Source of the DNA: Mycobacterium sp. E1747
GTDB taxonomy: Bacteria > Actinomycetota > Actinomycetes > Mycobacteriales > Mycobacteriaceae
Length of the DNA: 64,000 nucleotides
Assembly (NCBI RefSeq): GCF_001667775.1
Contig: NZ_LZJI01000157.1
Span: forward strand, 21,616 to 85,615
Direction of reading: 5' to 3'
Shown piece by piece: positions 1 through 13,491 of this stretch; within the stretch, counting starts at the first letter, position 1; every line of letters starts with the position of its first letter. The notes below the pieces were generated by a model that ran no database searches, had not been told where the DNA came from, and worked only from the letters and a program-made list of their open reading frames with translations. The position numbers were made by a program, and so were the translations under genes.

Positions 1-1
1 C

Positions 2-283
2 AGTTCCGGGGTCAACAAGGACGCCGCTCGCCGTGAGCACCTGGACATGCTCAGCGCCGTGACCGCGGGATCGCGCAGCGCCGACGCCGACCCGCTCGCC
101 GTCACGTGCGCCCTGGACTGGTTGCTCTATGACTGGTTGATGGCGCACCGCGACGGGGACGACAGCGCCGAGATCGTCTTTCCCAAAGGGTACGAAGCCG
201 ACGCCGGCGTGATCGTCGACGCGGCGGCCGCATCGGTGGTGGCCAGGGCGACATTCGACCCGGGGCTGGTCGGAATCACCTGA
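2..283 (+). CDS. Unknown protein, C-terminal part only
   Basis: The reading frame is open from the left edge to a TGA at 281-283, so only the last 93 residues are visible and the start lies outside the window. A methionine at 47 is internal to the open frame and is not a convincing start. The visible part is soluble-looking, with a Trp/Leu-rich stretch (LDWLLYDWLMAHRD) and an Ala-rich end. I do not recognise the family. It is followed on the same strand by a nuoK scrap and nuoL/nuoM-like genes, so it may belong to the same unit. Confidence 0.5.
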   Translation, partial: SSGVNKDAARREHLDMLSAVTAGSRSADADPLAVTCALDWLLYDWLMAHRDGDDSAEIVFPKGYEADAGVIVDAAAASVVARATFDPGLVGIT

Positions 284-338
284 GTTATCCCCCAATTCGG
301 GGTTCACCGGGAGCGGGCCCGCGACCAAACTAGCGGGC

Positions 339-455
339 GTGGACACCCATCTTCTGCTCATGGTCGGGGCGGCCGTCGCACTGGCGGCCGGCTGCGAGGT
401 CATGGTCGAGCTGGCCATCACCATGATTTTTGACCGCACCCACCCCAGGCGCTGA
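339..455 (+). pseudogene. nuoK remnant (C-terminal piece)
   Basis: A 38-codon frame starting at GTG 339 encodes one hydrophobic segment containing CEVMVELAITMIF. This resembles the conserved end of NuoK (CEVVVGLAIIMTIF in M. tuberculosis, from memory), including the membrane glutamate. NuoK is normally about 100 residues with three membrane helices, and the first two are absent. It ends 12 bases before the nuoL-like start, matching the usual nuoK-nuoL order. It could be a dead remnant or a reduced one-helix subunit; I favour a remnant. The resemblance is short, so the call is moderate. Confidence 0.5.
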
Positions 456-467
456 GGCACGGCGCCG

Positions 468-2351
468 ATGCTGTGGCTACCGATTGCGCTGCCGTTGGCC
501 GGGGCGGTGGTGCTGCTGCTGGGCGGCAGGCGCGCCGACCCGTGGGGCCATCTCGCCGGGTGCGCCACGGTGCTGGGCTCGTTCGCCTACGGCGTTTGGT
601 TGTTCGCCGACCTGTTACCGCACGCGGCGTCCGATCGCGTACTGCACGAAACGCTGGGCACCTGGGTGAAGGTGGCCTCACTGACGGTCGGGTTCGGGCT
701 GCAACTGGATGCCCTGAGTGTGTGCTTCGTGCTGTTGATCACCGGCGTCGGGGCGTTGATCCACCTGTATTCGATCGGCTATATGCGCGACGACCCGGCG
801 CGCCGGAGGTTCTTCGGTTACCTCAACCTGTTTGTCGCGGCGATGCTGCTACTGGTACTGGCCGACAACTATCTCGGGCTGTACTTCGGTTGGGAGGGAG
901 TCGGTTTGGCGTCCTACCTGCTCATCGGGTTTTGGTCGCACAAGCCGGCCGCCGCAACCGCGGCCAAAAAAGCGTTCATCGTCAACCGCGTCGGCGACGT
1001 GGGACTTGCGCTGGCGCTGATGATGATGTTCGTACACCTCGGAACCGTCTCCTACGCGGGAGTATTCGCCAAGGTGCCGACCGCCGCGCAACACACCCTG
1101 ACCCTGATCGGCTTGATGTTGCTGCTGGGCGCCTGCGGCAAGTCCGCACAGGTCCCGCTGCAGTCGTGGCTGGGCGACGCGATGGAAGGGCCGACGCCGG
1201 TCAGCGCGCTGATCCACGCCGCGACGATGGTCACCGCCGGGGTGTATCTAATCGTGCGCTCGGGCCCGGTGTTCGATGCGGCGCCCGCCGCCCGCACCGC
1301 CGTGACGATCGTCGGCGCGGTCACGCTGTTGTTCGGAGCGATCATCGGCTGCGCCAAGGATGACATCAAGAAGGCCCTCGCCGCATCCACGATGTCCCAG
1401 ATCGGATATATGGTGCTGGCGGCCGGCCTGGGACCGGCCGGCTACCCGGTGGCGATCATGCATCTGCTCACCCACGGCTTCTTCAAAGCCGGCCTGTTCT
1501 TGGGCGCCGGATCGGTGATGCACGGCATGAACGACGAGACCGACATGCGGCGCTACGGCGGACTGCGCGGGGCGATGCCGATCACCTTCGCCACCTTCGG
1601 GCTGGGCTACCTCGCCATCATCGGGGTTCCGCCGCTGGCAGGGTTCTTCTCCAAGGACGCGATCATCGAAACCGCCTATGCGGCGGGCGGTCTGCGCGGC
1701 GCGACACTGGGCACCGCGGCACTGCTGGGCGCCGGCATCACGGCGTTCTACATGACCCGGGTCATGGCCATGACCTTCTTCGGCCGACCGCGCTGGAAGC
1801 CCGGTGCGTGCCCGCACGAATCGCCCGCCATCATGACCGGACCGATGATCATGCTGGCAATCGGATCCGTGGGCGGCGGCGCCGCGCTCGCCGTCGGCGG
1901 CTCCTTGGTGCGCTGGCTGCGGCCGGTGACCAACCCGGGCGATTCGGCCGAGCCGGTCCTTGCCGCGCCCGGCTGGGTGCTCACGGTCATCACGGTGGCG
2001 GTGGTCGCCATCGGCGTGGCGGTCGGGTATCGCAACTACGCGGCGCAACCGGTGAAACCCGTTTCCTCCGAATGGGTGTCGACCGCCGCGGCCGCCGCTC
2101 GTCGCGATCTCTTCGGCGACAGCCTCAACGAGGCGGCGTTCCTGCGGCCCGGCCTGCGACTGTCGCACACACTGGTCGACGTGGAACATCGGCGCATCGA
2201 CGCCGCGATCGAAGGGGTGGCCCGATTGATTGCGGCTGCCTCAACACATTCCCGAAGGCTGCAAACCGGCTTCGCACGGTCCTACGCGCTGGTGATCTTC
2301 ATCGGCGCCACAGGGTTGCTGGCGGGTTTCTTTGCGGCGGGGCTGTCGTGA
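468..2351 (+). CDS. nuoL: NuoL-like proton-pumping NADH dehydrogenase subunit
   Basis: This 627-residue polytopic membrane protein has the full NuoL/Mrp antiporter core: [17 protein letters not shown] near residues 140-156, [20 protein letters not shown] near 240-260, and [19 protein letters not shown] near 298-316, which includes the conserved channel lysines. The length matches NuoL. In complex I, NuoL is a distal proton-translocating subunit. Here it stands with only NuoM and a nuoK scrap and not in a 14-gene nuo operon, so it is probably a second copy or part of another complex. NuoL-family proteins also energise CO2 or bicarbonate uptake systems, and the Calvin-cycle genes nearby make that worth considering. 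The downstream gene overlaps by four bases. Confidence 0.88.
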   Translation: MLWLPIALPLAGAVVLLLGGRRADPWGHLAGCATVLGSFAYGVWLFADLLPHAASDRVLHETLGTWVKVASLTVGFGLQLDALSVCFVLLITGVGALIHLYSIGYMRDDPARRRFFGYLNLFVAAMLLLVLADNYLGLYFGWEGVGLASYLLIGFWSHKPAAATAAKKAFIVNRVGDVGLALALMMMFVHLGTVSYAGVFAKVPTAAQHTLTLIGLMLLLGACGKSAQVPLQSWLGDAMEGPTPVSALIHAATMVTAGVYLIVRSGPVFDAAPAARTAVTIVGAVTLLFGAIIGCAKDDIKKALAASTMSQIGYMVLAAGLGPAGYPVAIMHLLTHGFFKAGLFLGAGSVMHGMNDETDMRRYGGLRGAMPITFATFGLGYLAIIGVPPLAGFFSKDAIIETAYAAGGLRGATLGTAALLGAGITAFYMTRVMAMTFFGRPRWKPGACPHESPAIMTGPMIMLAIGSVGGGAALAVGGSLVRWLRPVTNPGDSAEPVLAAPGWVLTVITVAVVAIGVAVGYRNYAAQPVKPVSSEWVSTAAAAARRDLFGDSLNEAAFLRPGLRLSHTLVDVEHRRIDAAIEGVARLIAAASTHSRRLQTGFARSYALVIFIGATGLLAGFFAAGLS

Positions 2352-3835
2352 CGCAACTTCCGCTGATCAGCGCGTTGTGGCTGACACCACTGGTGGGGGC
2401 GTGCGTCCTGCCGGCAATGCCTGCCCGCCGGAAGACCGCGGTGAAATACGCCGCGGTCGGCATTTCGACAATTGTCCTGGCACTTGCCGGTTTGCTGCTT
2501 TTGCGCTTCGACCCGACCGGTCCGCAATACCAGTTCGTCGAAAGTCATTCCTGGATAAGCACGTTCGGTGCGGGGTATGTCGTTGGCGTTGACCGGGTCG
2601 CTGTCGTCCTGGTGGCTCTGACCGCGGTGCTGATGCCGCTGTTGCTGATCGCCGGCTGGAACGATGCCCAACGGCCGCACCGCTACCTGGCGTTGATGCT
2701 CGCGGTCGAGTCGATGATGCTGATCTCCCTGGCGGCGTTGGACGTCCTGTTGTTCTTTGTGTTCTTCGAAGCGATGCTGATTCCGATGTTCTTCCTCGTC
2801 GGCAGATACGGGGGACCGGGGGCTCCGCGGGCTGCGCTGAAGTTCCTGCTCTACAGCCTGTTTGGTGGTCTGCTCATGCTGGCCGCATTGATCGGACTCA
2901 ACCTGGCGACCGGGGGAACGTTCGACTTTCGGGCGATCGTCGCGGCGATGTCCTCGGGCGCGGCGGGCGTGAATCCGGTGTTGCTGCATCTGTTGTTTCT
3001 CGGCTTCATGCTGGCTTTCGCCATCAAGGCGCCGATGTGGCCGCTGCACACGTGGCTGCCCGGGGTGGCCGCCGAGGCCACGCCGGTGACAGCGGTGTTG
3101 ATGATGGCGGTGGTCGACAAGATCGGGACGTTCGGCATGCTGCGCTATTGCCTGCGGCTGTTTCCCGACAGCGCGGTCCTGTTCCGGCCGTTCGTCGTCA
3201 CGCTGGCGGTCATCGCGATCATCTACGGCGCGCTGGTCGCCATCGGACAGGGCGACATCATGCGGGTGATCGCCTACACGTCGATCAGCCACTTCGGCTT
3301 CATCGTCCTCGGGATCTTCGCGATGACGGGTGAAGGCCAAGCCGGTGCGACGCTGTACATGGTGAACCACGGTCTGGCGACCGCCGCACTCTTTCTGATC
3401 GCCGGATCTCTGGTGTCCCGCAAGGGCACCCGCAGCATCGCCGATTACTGCGGGATACAACGGGTGGCTCCCGTGCTGGCCGGAACGTTCCTGGTTGCCG
3501 GCCTGGCCGCACTGGCGCTGCCGGGCCTGGCCCCGTTCATCAGCGAATTCCTGGTGCTGATCGGCACGTTCGCCCGGTACCCCGTGGCCGCCGCGGTCGC
3601 CGCAACGGGGCTCGTGCTGTCGGCGATCTACATCCTGTGGCTATACCAGCGACTGATGACAGGACCCGGTAAGGAGCGCGACGCCAAGCTGCGTGACCTG
3701 GGGCCGCGCGAACTGGCCGTTATCGTGCCGCTGTTGGCTCTGCTCGTCGCGTTCGGGGTATATCCCCAGCCGGTGCTAGACGTCATCGATCCGGCGACCC
3801 GCCTCTCCGTCGGTGGACCGGCATCGGCCGGGTGA
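2348..3835 (+). CDS. nuoM: NuoM-like proton-pumping NADH dehydrogenase subunit
   Basis: This 495-residue membrane protein has NuoM signatures: [17 protein letters not shown] around residues 136-152, [20 protein letters not shown] around 227-246, [18 protein letters not shown] just after, and [17 protein letters not shown] near 305. GTG 2348 overlaps the nuoL TGA as GTGA, indicating translational coupling. It is shorter than the usual mycobacterial NuoM and lacks its long C-terminal tail. No nuoN follows. The next gene, phosphoribulokinase, is convergent and its stop directly abuts this one with no terminator between them. Confidence 0.88.
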   Translation: MTQLPLISALWLTPLVGACVLPAMPARRKTAVKYAAVGISTIVLALAGLLLLRFDPTGPQYQFVESHSWISTFGAGYVVGVDRVAVVLVALTAVLMPLLLIAGWNDAQRPHRYLALMLAVESMMLISLAALDVLLFFVFFEAMLIPMFFLVGRYGGPGAPRAALKFLLYSLFGGLLMLAALIGLNLATGGTFDFRAIVAAMSSGAAGVNPVLLHLLFLGFMLAFAIKAPMWPLHTWLPGVAAEATPVTAVLMMAVVDKIGTFGMLRYCLRLFPDSAVLFRPFVVTLAVIAIIYGALVAIGQGDIMRVIAYTSISHFGFIVLGIFAMTGEGQAGATLYMVNHGLATAALFLIAGSLVSRKGTRSIADYCGIQRVAPVLAGTFLVAGLAALALPGLAPFISEFLVLIGTFARYPVAAAVAATGLVLSAIYILWLYQRLMTGPGKERDAKLRDLGPRELAVIVPLLALLVAFGVYPQPVLDVIDPATRLSVGGPASAG

Positions 3836-4723
3836 TCAGCGCCCCGCGGCCAGCTCCAACTTGCGCCGATCCCACAGCCGAAGCACCATCGGTGTGAAGA
3901 TCAACTGCATGGCCAGATCCATCTTGCCGCCGGGACAGACGATCGTGTTGGGTCGGGACATGAACGAATCGTGCAGCATGGCAAGCAAATACGGAAAGTC
4001 GATACCGTGCGGGTCACGGAATCGGATGATCAGCATCGACTCATCGGCGGTCGGGATCGACCGGGCGATGAAGGGGTTGGATGTGTCGACGACCGGCACT
4101 CGCTGGAAATTCACATCGGTGTGCGAGAACTGGGTGCACATGTAGTTCAGATAGTCGGGCATGCGCCGCAGAATGGTGTCGGTCACGGCTTCCGAGGTGT
4201 ACCCGCGGGTCGCCTTGTCGCGGTGCAACTTCTGGATCCATTCGAGGTTGATCACCGGGACCACGCCGATCCGCAGGTCGGCGTGCGCGGCGACGTCCAC
4301 CTCGTCGGTGACGATGGCGCCGTGCAGGCCCTCGTAGAAGAGCATGTCGGTGTTTTCCGGGATCTCCTCCCACGGCGTGAAGGTGCCCGGCTCCTGCCCG
4401 TAGGGTTCGGCCTCCTGCTCGTCGTGCAGGTAGCGGCGCACCTTGCCGGTGCCGGTCTCACCGTAGGTCGCAAACAGGTCCCGCAGTTCGTCGAAGAGGT
4501 TGGCCTCCGGACCGAAGTGGCTGAAAGAGTGGTCACCGCGCGCATGGGCATCGGCGATCGCCGCTTTCATCGCGACCCGGTCGTAGCGGTGAAAGCTGTC
4601 GCCTTCGACAAACGCGACGTCGATGCCCTCACGGCGGAAGATCTGCTCGAACGTCCGCATCACGGAGGTGGTTCCGGCCCCGGATGAGCCGGTGACCGAG
4701 ATGATCGGGTGCAGGCGCGACAT
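3836..4723 (-). CDS. prk: Phosphoribulokinase (Calvin cycle)
   Basis: The 295-residue product has a P-loop variant GSSGAGTTS at residues 12-20, then VEGDSFHRYDR, FYEGLHGAI, and NLEWIQKLHRDKATRGYTSE, the layout of the short bacterial (class I) phosphoribulokinases. The enzyme phosphorylates ribulose 5-phosphate to ribulose 1,5-bisphosphate, the RuBisCO substrate, and has no other common role. It is therefore strong evidence for a Calvin-Benson-Bassham pathway, although no RuBisCO gene lies in the window. It is last in a minus-strand group and follows the class I FBPase by 27 bases. Confidence 0.93.
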   Translation of the reverse strand: MSRLHPIISVTGSSGAGTTSVMRTFEQIFRREGIDVAFVEGDSFHRYDRVAMKAAIADAHARGDHSFSHFGPEANLFDELRDLFATYGETGTGKVRRYLHDEQEAEPYGQEPGTFTPWEEIPENTDMLFYEGLHGAIVTDEVDVAAHADLRIGVVPVINLEWIQKLHRDKATRGYTSEAVTDTILRRMPDYLNYMCTQFSHTDVNFQRVPVVDTSNPFIARSIPTADESMLIIRFRDPHGIDFPYLLAMLHDSFMSRPNTIVCPGGKMDLAMQLIFTPMVLRLWDRRKLELAAGR

Positions 4724-4750
4724 GTGATTACTCCAGGAAGGGTGGGTGAG

Positions 4751-5886
<1,136 letters not shown>

Positions 5887-5890
<4 letters not shown>

Positions 5891-6726
5891 CCCCCTATCG
5901 GGTGGTCGGCTGGGGGTTGCCGGTCATAGCGGAGATTCGCGTGGTCGTCGTGATGGATTGCGCGCAGGTCCGTGGCGATGTACGTCGGCCGCTGCGCCGG
6001 CTGCGCACGGATCGCGTCGGCCGTGGTGGTCACCCCGGTGAGCACCAACAGGCTGGGCAGCCCGGCGTGGTTCGCCCCGGCGATGTCCGTGTCCAGCCGA
6101 TCACCGATCACCAGTGGCCGTCGGAAGTCGCCGCGCGACAGCGCCTCCTGGAAGATGACACCGTGCGGCTTGCCGACCACCCGTGGCTGCGCCCCGGTCG
6201 CTGCGTGCAGCGCGGCCACCAGGGCACCGTTTCCGGGCACGAGGCCGCATTCGGACGGCAACGTGAGGTCGGGATTGGTCGCCGTCCATGGTGTCCCGGC
6301 GCCGATCGCCAGCGCCGCCTCGGCCAGTTCGCGCCAGCCGACGTCTGGCGAGAACCCCTGCAACACTGCGACCGGGCCGTCGCTCCACCGCCGGACGGGC
6401 TTCAGGCCAACGTCATAGACCTCGGCCGCCAATGCGGCCGAGCCCACGACCAGCACCGGGGAGGCGGGCGGCAATTCGGCCCGCAGCAGCAGCGCCGCGC
6501 ATCGGCCGCTGGTGACGACGTCATCCGGGCGCGCGTCAAAGCCCAACTCGCGCAGGTGGTGTGCGACCTCGGCCGCGCTGCGTGAGGCGTTGTTCGTCAA
6601 ATAGAGATTGCGGGATGTCGCCATGGAAAGCGCTTCAGCGGCGCCGTCGACGGCACGTGTTCCGCGAAATAACGTGCCGTCGAGGTCGAGCAGCAGGCAG
6701 TCGTGCAACGTTGCCAGTGAGGCCAT
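5887..6726 (-). CDS. HAD class IIA phosphatase, possible phosphoglycolate phosphatase
   Basis: The 279-residue protein has the HAD motif [13 protein letters not shown] near residue 12, motif [11 protein letters not shown], a lysine in VVGKPHG, and the last motif [17 protein letters not shown]. This is the NagD/PGP layout with a cap inserted between motifs II and III. In RuBisCO-containing cells a phosphatase is needed to clear 2-phosphoglycolate, and eukaryotic PGP enzymes are in this family. With fbp overlapping by four bases and prk after it, I infer a phosphoglycolate role; other sugar-phosphate substrates remain possible. I chose ATG 6726, five bases past the nicT stop; ATG 6756 would overlap nicT. 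Confidence 0.75.
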
Positions 6727-6731
6727 GGTCG

Positions 6732-7847
6732 TCACCGCTGCTGCAGTGATGGCCATTTCTGTTCGACGCGGCCATAACGCCACACGAGGAGCGCGACCAT
6801 CCAGGTGAGCATGACGATGCCAACGACGAGGAAGCCGACGGTGTTCAGGTCGATGTCGCCAAGCCAGTCCCAGAAGGGGCCGTGCCACTGGAGTTGGCCT
6901 GCAAACAGGTCGAGCAGTTCGATGCTGCCGATCAGCAGCGCGACCGCGACCGACAACCCGGTGATCGTGATGTTGTAGTAGATCTTGCGGATCGGATTGG
7001 AGAAGGCCCAGCCGTAGACGAAGTTCATGAACGAGCCGTCGATGGTGTCCAGCAGGCACATGCCGGCGGCGAACAACACGGGCAGGCACAGAATGGCGTA
7101 CCACGGCAGCCCCGCGGCGGCGCTGGTGCCGGCTAACACCAGCAGGGCGACCTCGGTGGCGGTGTCGAATCCCAGGCCGAACAACAATCCGATCGGGTAC
7201 ATGTGCCAGGACCTGGAGATGGACTGCGTGCAGCGGCCCAGGATGCGGTTGAGAAACCCGCGGTTGGCGAGTTGCCGTTCCAGCTCGGCGTCGTCGAATC
7301 CGCCGTGCCGTAACCGCAGAAACGCCCGCAGGAGTCCGGCCAGCACCATCAGATTGAGGATGGCGATCAGATAGAGGAACGCGCCGGAGATGGCGGTCCC
7401 GATCAGGGTGCCGTAGTGATGAAGCGCCGAGGAATGGTTTTCGACCGGCCCGACGATGGCCTTCGCGCCGACCGCCAGCAGCAGCGCGAGCCCGAACACC
7501 ACTGTGGAGTGGCCCAGGGAAAAGAAGAACCCGACGGCCAGCGGGCGCTGCCCCTCGCTCATGAGCTTGCGGGTGGTGTTGTCGATGGCGGCGATGTGGT
7601 CGGCGTCGAAAGCGTGCCGCAGACCCAAAGCGTATGCCGTAACGCCAACACCCACGCCAAACGCCTTGCCGCCCACGGTGATGCGCGCAGGGTCGACGAT
7701 CAGCAGCACGGTGATCCAGCCGATGAGGTGCAACGCGGCGATCAGCGCCAGCATCGCGCAAACACGCCGCCACTCCGGCCGCGTCAAACCGAAGCGCGAC
7801 GCAAGGCGCACCGGGTAGCCACATTCACCGACACCACCAACCACCAA
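6732..7847 (-). CDS. nicT: Nickel/cobalt permease NicT (NiCoT family)
   Basis: The 371-residue membrane protein has the NiCoT signature LRHAFDADHIAAIDN (HX4DH) in its second membrane segment, followed by GFFFSLGHSTVV, LFGLGFDTATE and LLDTIDGSFMNF. It closely resembles M. tuberculosis NicT (Rv2856) as recalled. It imports Ni2+ (or Co2+) for enzymes such as [NiFe] hydrogenase or urease. Being first in a run with Calvin-cycle enzymes suggests hydrogenase supply for hydrogen-driven carbon fixation. The assigned start is TTG 7847; the first 15 residues are uncertain and a GTG start slightly downstream is possible. The 188 bases upstream hold no obvious riboswitch. Confidence 0.9.
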   Translation of the reverse strand: MVVGGVGECGYPVRLASRFGLTRPEWRRVCAMLALIAALHLIGWITVLLIVDPARITVGGKAFGVGVGVTAYALGLRHAFDADHIAAIDNTTRKLMSEGQRPLAVGFFFSLGHSTVVFGLALLLAVGAKAIVGPVENHSSALHHYGTLIGTAISGAFLYLIAILNLMVLAGLLRAFLRLRHGGFDDAELERQLANRGFLNRILGRCTQSISRSWHMYPIGLLFGLGFDTATEVALLVLAGTSAAAGLPWYAILCLPVLFAAGMCLLDTIDGSFMNFVYGWAFSNPIRKIYYNITITGLSVAVALLIGSIELLDLFAGQLQWHGPFWDWLGDIDLNTVGFLVVGIVMLTWMVALLVWRYGRVEQKWPSLQQR

Positions 7848-8035
7848 GCGGCTCCTTCGGTGCGGCTTACAACCCGGTCATGCGAAAGCTAGCGCCGATG
7901 TGGAACTTGTTGCAGGCGATTCGCAGGAATCGCCGCGTGGTTTTACGGCCGAACCATCAACCGATTTGTACATCGACCGCGCGGCGCGGCGTTCCGGCCT
8001 TCCGTGAAGTCCGCGCGCCGGTGCCGGCCGTTCCG

Positions 8036-8905
8036 TCAACCGATTTCGGCGAGCCGGGGGATCACCTCGTCGCCGAGGCGGCGGATGAAGCCCACGGGAT
8101 CGGGGTTGCCGGGGAAGGGGCCGGCGTTGACCAGCTCGACGCCCAGTTCGGCGAAGGCCTCCACCGTCCCGAAGTACCCGTCGAGGTCATCGAACGGATT
8201 GACGAAGAGGCCCACGGTCTTTCGGATTTCGGCCCGGTCGCGGCCGACGGTGTCGCAGTGCCGGTTCAGCACCTCGATCTTGTGCTTGAGCTGGTCGGGC
8301 TCGGTCACCGTGCTGTTCCAGATGTCGGCGTACTGCGCGACCAGTCGTAGCGTCTTCTTCTCGCCGTCACCGCCGATCAGGATCGGCGGGCGGCGAATTG
8401 GTTGCGGCTCACAGATCGTCTCGGCCAACTGGTAGTGCTTGCCCCGGTAGGGGCCGTCGTTCTCGCTCCACATCTGAAGGCAGATCTGCAGCGTCTCCTC
8501 GAGCATTTCGAAGCGCTGGCTGACGGGCGGATAGGGGAAGCCGAGGGCGACGTGTTCACGGTCGTACCAGGCCGCGCCGAGCCCCAGCGCCGAGCGACCC
8601 TGCGACAGCACGTCCAATGTGGTGACCGCCTTGGCCAGCAATCCCGGATAGCGGTAGGTGACGCCCGTGACCAGCAGGCTCAGGTCGATCTTGGTCGTCT
8701 GTCCGGCCAGAAAGCCCAGCGATGTGTAGCCCTCGAGGAACGGGTCCTCCGCGCGTCCCATGGCTTCCATCTGAAAGAAGTGGTCGGCCAGTGTGAACAG
8801 CGTTGCGCCGCCTTGTTCGGCGGCCTTTGCCGCATCGGCCAACGTCGGACCCAGCGCCGCCGGGTCGCCGGGCAGAAAATCGATGAAGTGCACTCCTAGT
8901 TCCAT
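8036..8905 (-). CDS. LLM-class F420-dependent oxidoreductase
   Basis: The 289-residue product has the luciferase-like TIM-barrel pattern: FTLADHFFQMEAMG near residue 39, VTGVTYRYPGLLAKAVTTLD, LGLGAAWYDREHVALGFPYP near 110, and RPPILIGGDGEKKTLRLVAQ near 170. Mycobacterial members use coenzyme F420 for hydride transfer to varied substrates. The substrate here is unknown. It lies 19 bases downstream of a MarR-type regulator on the same strand, so the two are probably co-transcribed and this gene is a likely regulatory target. Confidence 0.85.
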   Translation of the reverse strand: MELGVHFIDFLPGDPAALGPTLADAAKAAEQGGATLFTLADHFFQMEAMGRAEDPFLEGYTSLGFLAGQTTKIDLSLLVTGVTYRYPGLLAKAVTTLDVLSQGRSALGLGAAWYDREHVALGFPYPPVSQRFEMLEETLQICLQMWSENDGPYRGKHYQLAETICEPQPIRRPPILIGGDGEKKTLRLVAQYADIWNSTVTEPDQLKHKIEVLNRHCDTVGRDRAEIRKTVGLFVNPFDDLDGYFGTVEAFAELGVELVNAGPFPGNPDPVGFIRRLGDEVIPRLAEIG

Positions 8906-8924
8906 TGCAGCCCTTGCCCTTTCA

Positions 8925-9359
8925 TTACTCGGTCAAGCGCTCGAGCAGCGCCAGCGCATCGAGGATGACGCGACGCTCGCGTTCCGAATACCGCTCGTGG
9001 ATGGCGCACGCCAGCCACTCCTCACGGACCTGTCGATTGCTCTCGGCGCGTCGCCGGCCCGCCGCCGTCAACGAAATCAGTTGCCGACGGCCGTCTTCCG
9101 GGTCGGGCGTGCGCTCGATGAGCCCCCGCTGCTCGAGGGCGGCCACTATCGTGGCCATGGATTGTGGACGCACCCCTTCGGCCGAAGCCAGGACACTCGC
9201 CGATGAGGCCCCCTCTTTCCAGAGCCGGTTCAGCACCGCGGTCTGCGATGGGGTCAGGTCGTCGTCGGTGGCGAGGTCCCTCAACTGACGCCGCAGCCGG
9301 CTGAACAGCACCCGCAGGTCGCGGGCGGCCGCAGCCGCGGACTCGGTGATGCCGTCCAC
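8925..9359 (-). CDS. MarR-family transcriptional regulator
   Basis: The 144-residue protein has the winged-helix pattern of MarR: LTPSQTAVLNRLWKEG, SVLASAEGVRPQSMATIVAALEQRGLIER (the recognition helix region), then the wing with DPEDGRRQLISLTAAGRRR, and C-terminal dimerisation helices. MarR proteins repress neighbouring genes and release DNA on binding small aromatic or oxidising ligands. It precedes the LLM oxidoreductase by 19 bases. The 32-base space behind it separates it from the hydrolase gene upstream and contains AACTGAACAGTCCAG, a possible half-site region, though I cannot define an operator. Confidence 0.85.
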   Translation of the reverse strand: MDGITESAAAAARDLRVLFSRLRRQLRDLATDDDLTPSQTAVLNRLWKEGASSASVLASAEGVRPQSMATIVAALEQRGLIERTPDPEDGRRQLISLTAAGRRRAESNRQVREEWLACAIHERYSERERRVILDALALLERLTE

Positions 9360-9391
9360 ACCGCCAGTCTAAACTGAACAGTCCAGGCTGT

Positions 9392-10011
9392 CTAATTTCT
9401 CCCGAGCAACTGCAGGGCGGCGTCGACCGCCAGCGCCGCCACGTTGAGCGTCTTGGACCGCAGATCGTGTCGGGCCCCGGCGATCTCGACGACGGCTGTG
9501 GTGCCGGTGACCAGCGCGGCGGCGGCGCGCAACTCGTCGGGCGTGCCGAAGGGGTCCGACGTGCCGTGCGTGAACACGGTCGGCACCCGGATGTCGGGCA
9601 GGTGCTCGGTGCGGGCGCGCTCCGGCTTCCCCGGCGGATGAACCGGATACGAGAAGAGGGTGAGCATGTCCACCGGCGCTTCGCGGGCTGCCACCACCAT
9701 GGACGTCTGCCGGCCGCCGTAGGAGTGCCCGCCGGCGATCAGCGGGCCGTCGGCGAGGCCGCGGCACACCGTGATCGCCTCGACGATTCCGGCGCGGTCG
9801 GTGGCCGCCGAGCCGGACGGCGGCCCGCTGGGCCGACGCCGCCGGTAGGGCAGGTTGTATCGGACGGCGAGCCAGCCGCGCCGCGCCCACTCGTCGCAAA
9901 CCTGTTGCAGCAGAGGCGAATCCCGGTTGCCGCCGGCGCCGTGGGTTAATACCACCACCCCGGCGGGCGGCCGAGCGGGTTCGTGCGCCACACCGGCGAT
10001 CTGATCCAGGT

Positions 10012-10015
<4 letters not shown>
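9392..10015 (-). CDS. Alpha/beta hydrolase (KANL3/Tex30-like)
   Basis: The 207-residue protein has an oxyanion-type loop LTHGAGGNRDSP near residue 26, the nucleophile elbow GGHSYGGRQTS near 100, an Asp in THGTSDPFGTPDE and a late His in GARHDLRSK. This is the short dienelactone-hydrolase-like fold of the KANL3/Tex30 group, with no known substrate. GTG 10015 overlaps the thiD stop as GTGA, so it is translationally coupled to the thiamine genes. It corresponds to Rv0421c of M. tuberculosis, where the same order is found. A role in thiamine salvage or repair is only suggested by position. Confidence 0.8.
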
Positions 10016-12572
<2,557 letters not shown>

Positions 12573-12681
12573 ATTCGGATGTTTCCGCAAGCGACGTTAC
12601 CCCCACCCCGGGCCACTCGGCAGGTGGGCGGCCAACCTGCCGGGGTAGCCCGGTGTTTCCGCTGAATGGAAAAATGCAGAC

Positions 12682-13389
12682 GTGTACGAACAAGGGGAGC
12701 CCGACGGGTCGATACCCGCCGGTGCCCGCGGCCAACAGTTGAGCCCGGTTGAGGCGGTCGCCCGCTATCTCAACGTCGGCGCCTTCCGGTTCTGGTTCAT
12801 CGGCGAGCGCTGGGAGTGGTCCGACGAGGTCGCCAGGATGCACGGCTACGAACCGGGAACCGTCGAGCCGACGACGAAATTGCTGTTATCGCACAAGCAC
12901 CCCGACGACCGTCGGCACGTCCAGGAGGTGCTCGACTACGCCCTCGAGTCCGCGGAGTCGTTCTCCAGCCGGCACCGGTTCCTCGACACAGCCGGCAACG
13001 TGCACGACGCGATCGTGGTGGCCGACCGCATGCACGACGAGTCGGGCGCCGTGGTCGGCACAGCCGGGTACTACATCGACCTCACCAACACCTTGGACGA
13101 AACCCGGCAGGAGGTGCTCGACGAGGCGCTGCCCGATCTGTTGGAAAGCCGCGCGGCGATCGAGCAGGCGAAGGGCGTGCTGATGTACGTGTATCGGGTC
13201 AATGCCGAGCAGGCCTTTCGCGTGCTGCAGTGGCGGTCGCAGGAGACCAATGTGAAGCTTCGGGCGCTGGCCCGGCAACTACTCGCCGAGGTGACCACGT
13301 CGGACGGCGCCACATCCGCGCTGCAGAGTCAGTTTGATCACGTGCTGCTGACAGTGCACGAACGGATATCCGACGAGTCCTCTGGGTAA
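12682..13389 (+). CDS. PAS-ANTAR domain protein
   Basis: The 235-residue protein has a PAS fold at about residues 25-125 (FRFWFIGERWEWSDEVARMH, then HPDDRRHVQEVLDYALES and GTAGYYIDLT) and an ANTAR RNA-binding domain at about 145-205 (LLESRAAIEQAKGVLMYVYR, then AFRVLQWRSQETNVKLRALA). ANTAR proteins bind two-hexaloop RNA structures to prevent termination, and PAS supplies a sensory input of unknown kind. GTG 12682 is used. It faces away from thiC and is followed 100 bases later by a STAS protein on the same strand, suggesting a small stress-signalling unit. Confidence 0.88.
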   Translation: MYEQGEPDGSIPAGARGQQLSPVEAVARYLNVGAFRFWFIGERWEWSDEVARMHGYEPGTVEPTTKLLLSHKHPDDRRHVQEVLDYALESAESFSSRHRFLDTAGNVHDAIVVADRMHDESGAVVGTAGYYIDLTNTLDETRQEVLDEALPDLLESRAAIEQAKGVLMYVYRVNAEQAFRVLQWRSQETNVKLRALARQLLAEVTTSDGATSALQSQFDHVLLTVHERISDESSG

Positions 13390-13491
13390 CCAGCAAAATA
13401 CGCGAACGCGGCAGCCCGCAAACAGTCAGTGTTCCTAGACACTGCGAGCGGTGCGCGCCGCGTCCGGACCGGCGGCGAAAGGCACGGAACG

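Noticed and set aside
7848..8035. Nickel or cobalamin riboswitch before nicT
   Set aside because: No conserved B12-box or NiCo aptamer motifs were found in the 188-base leader.
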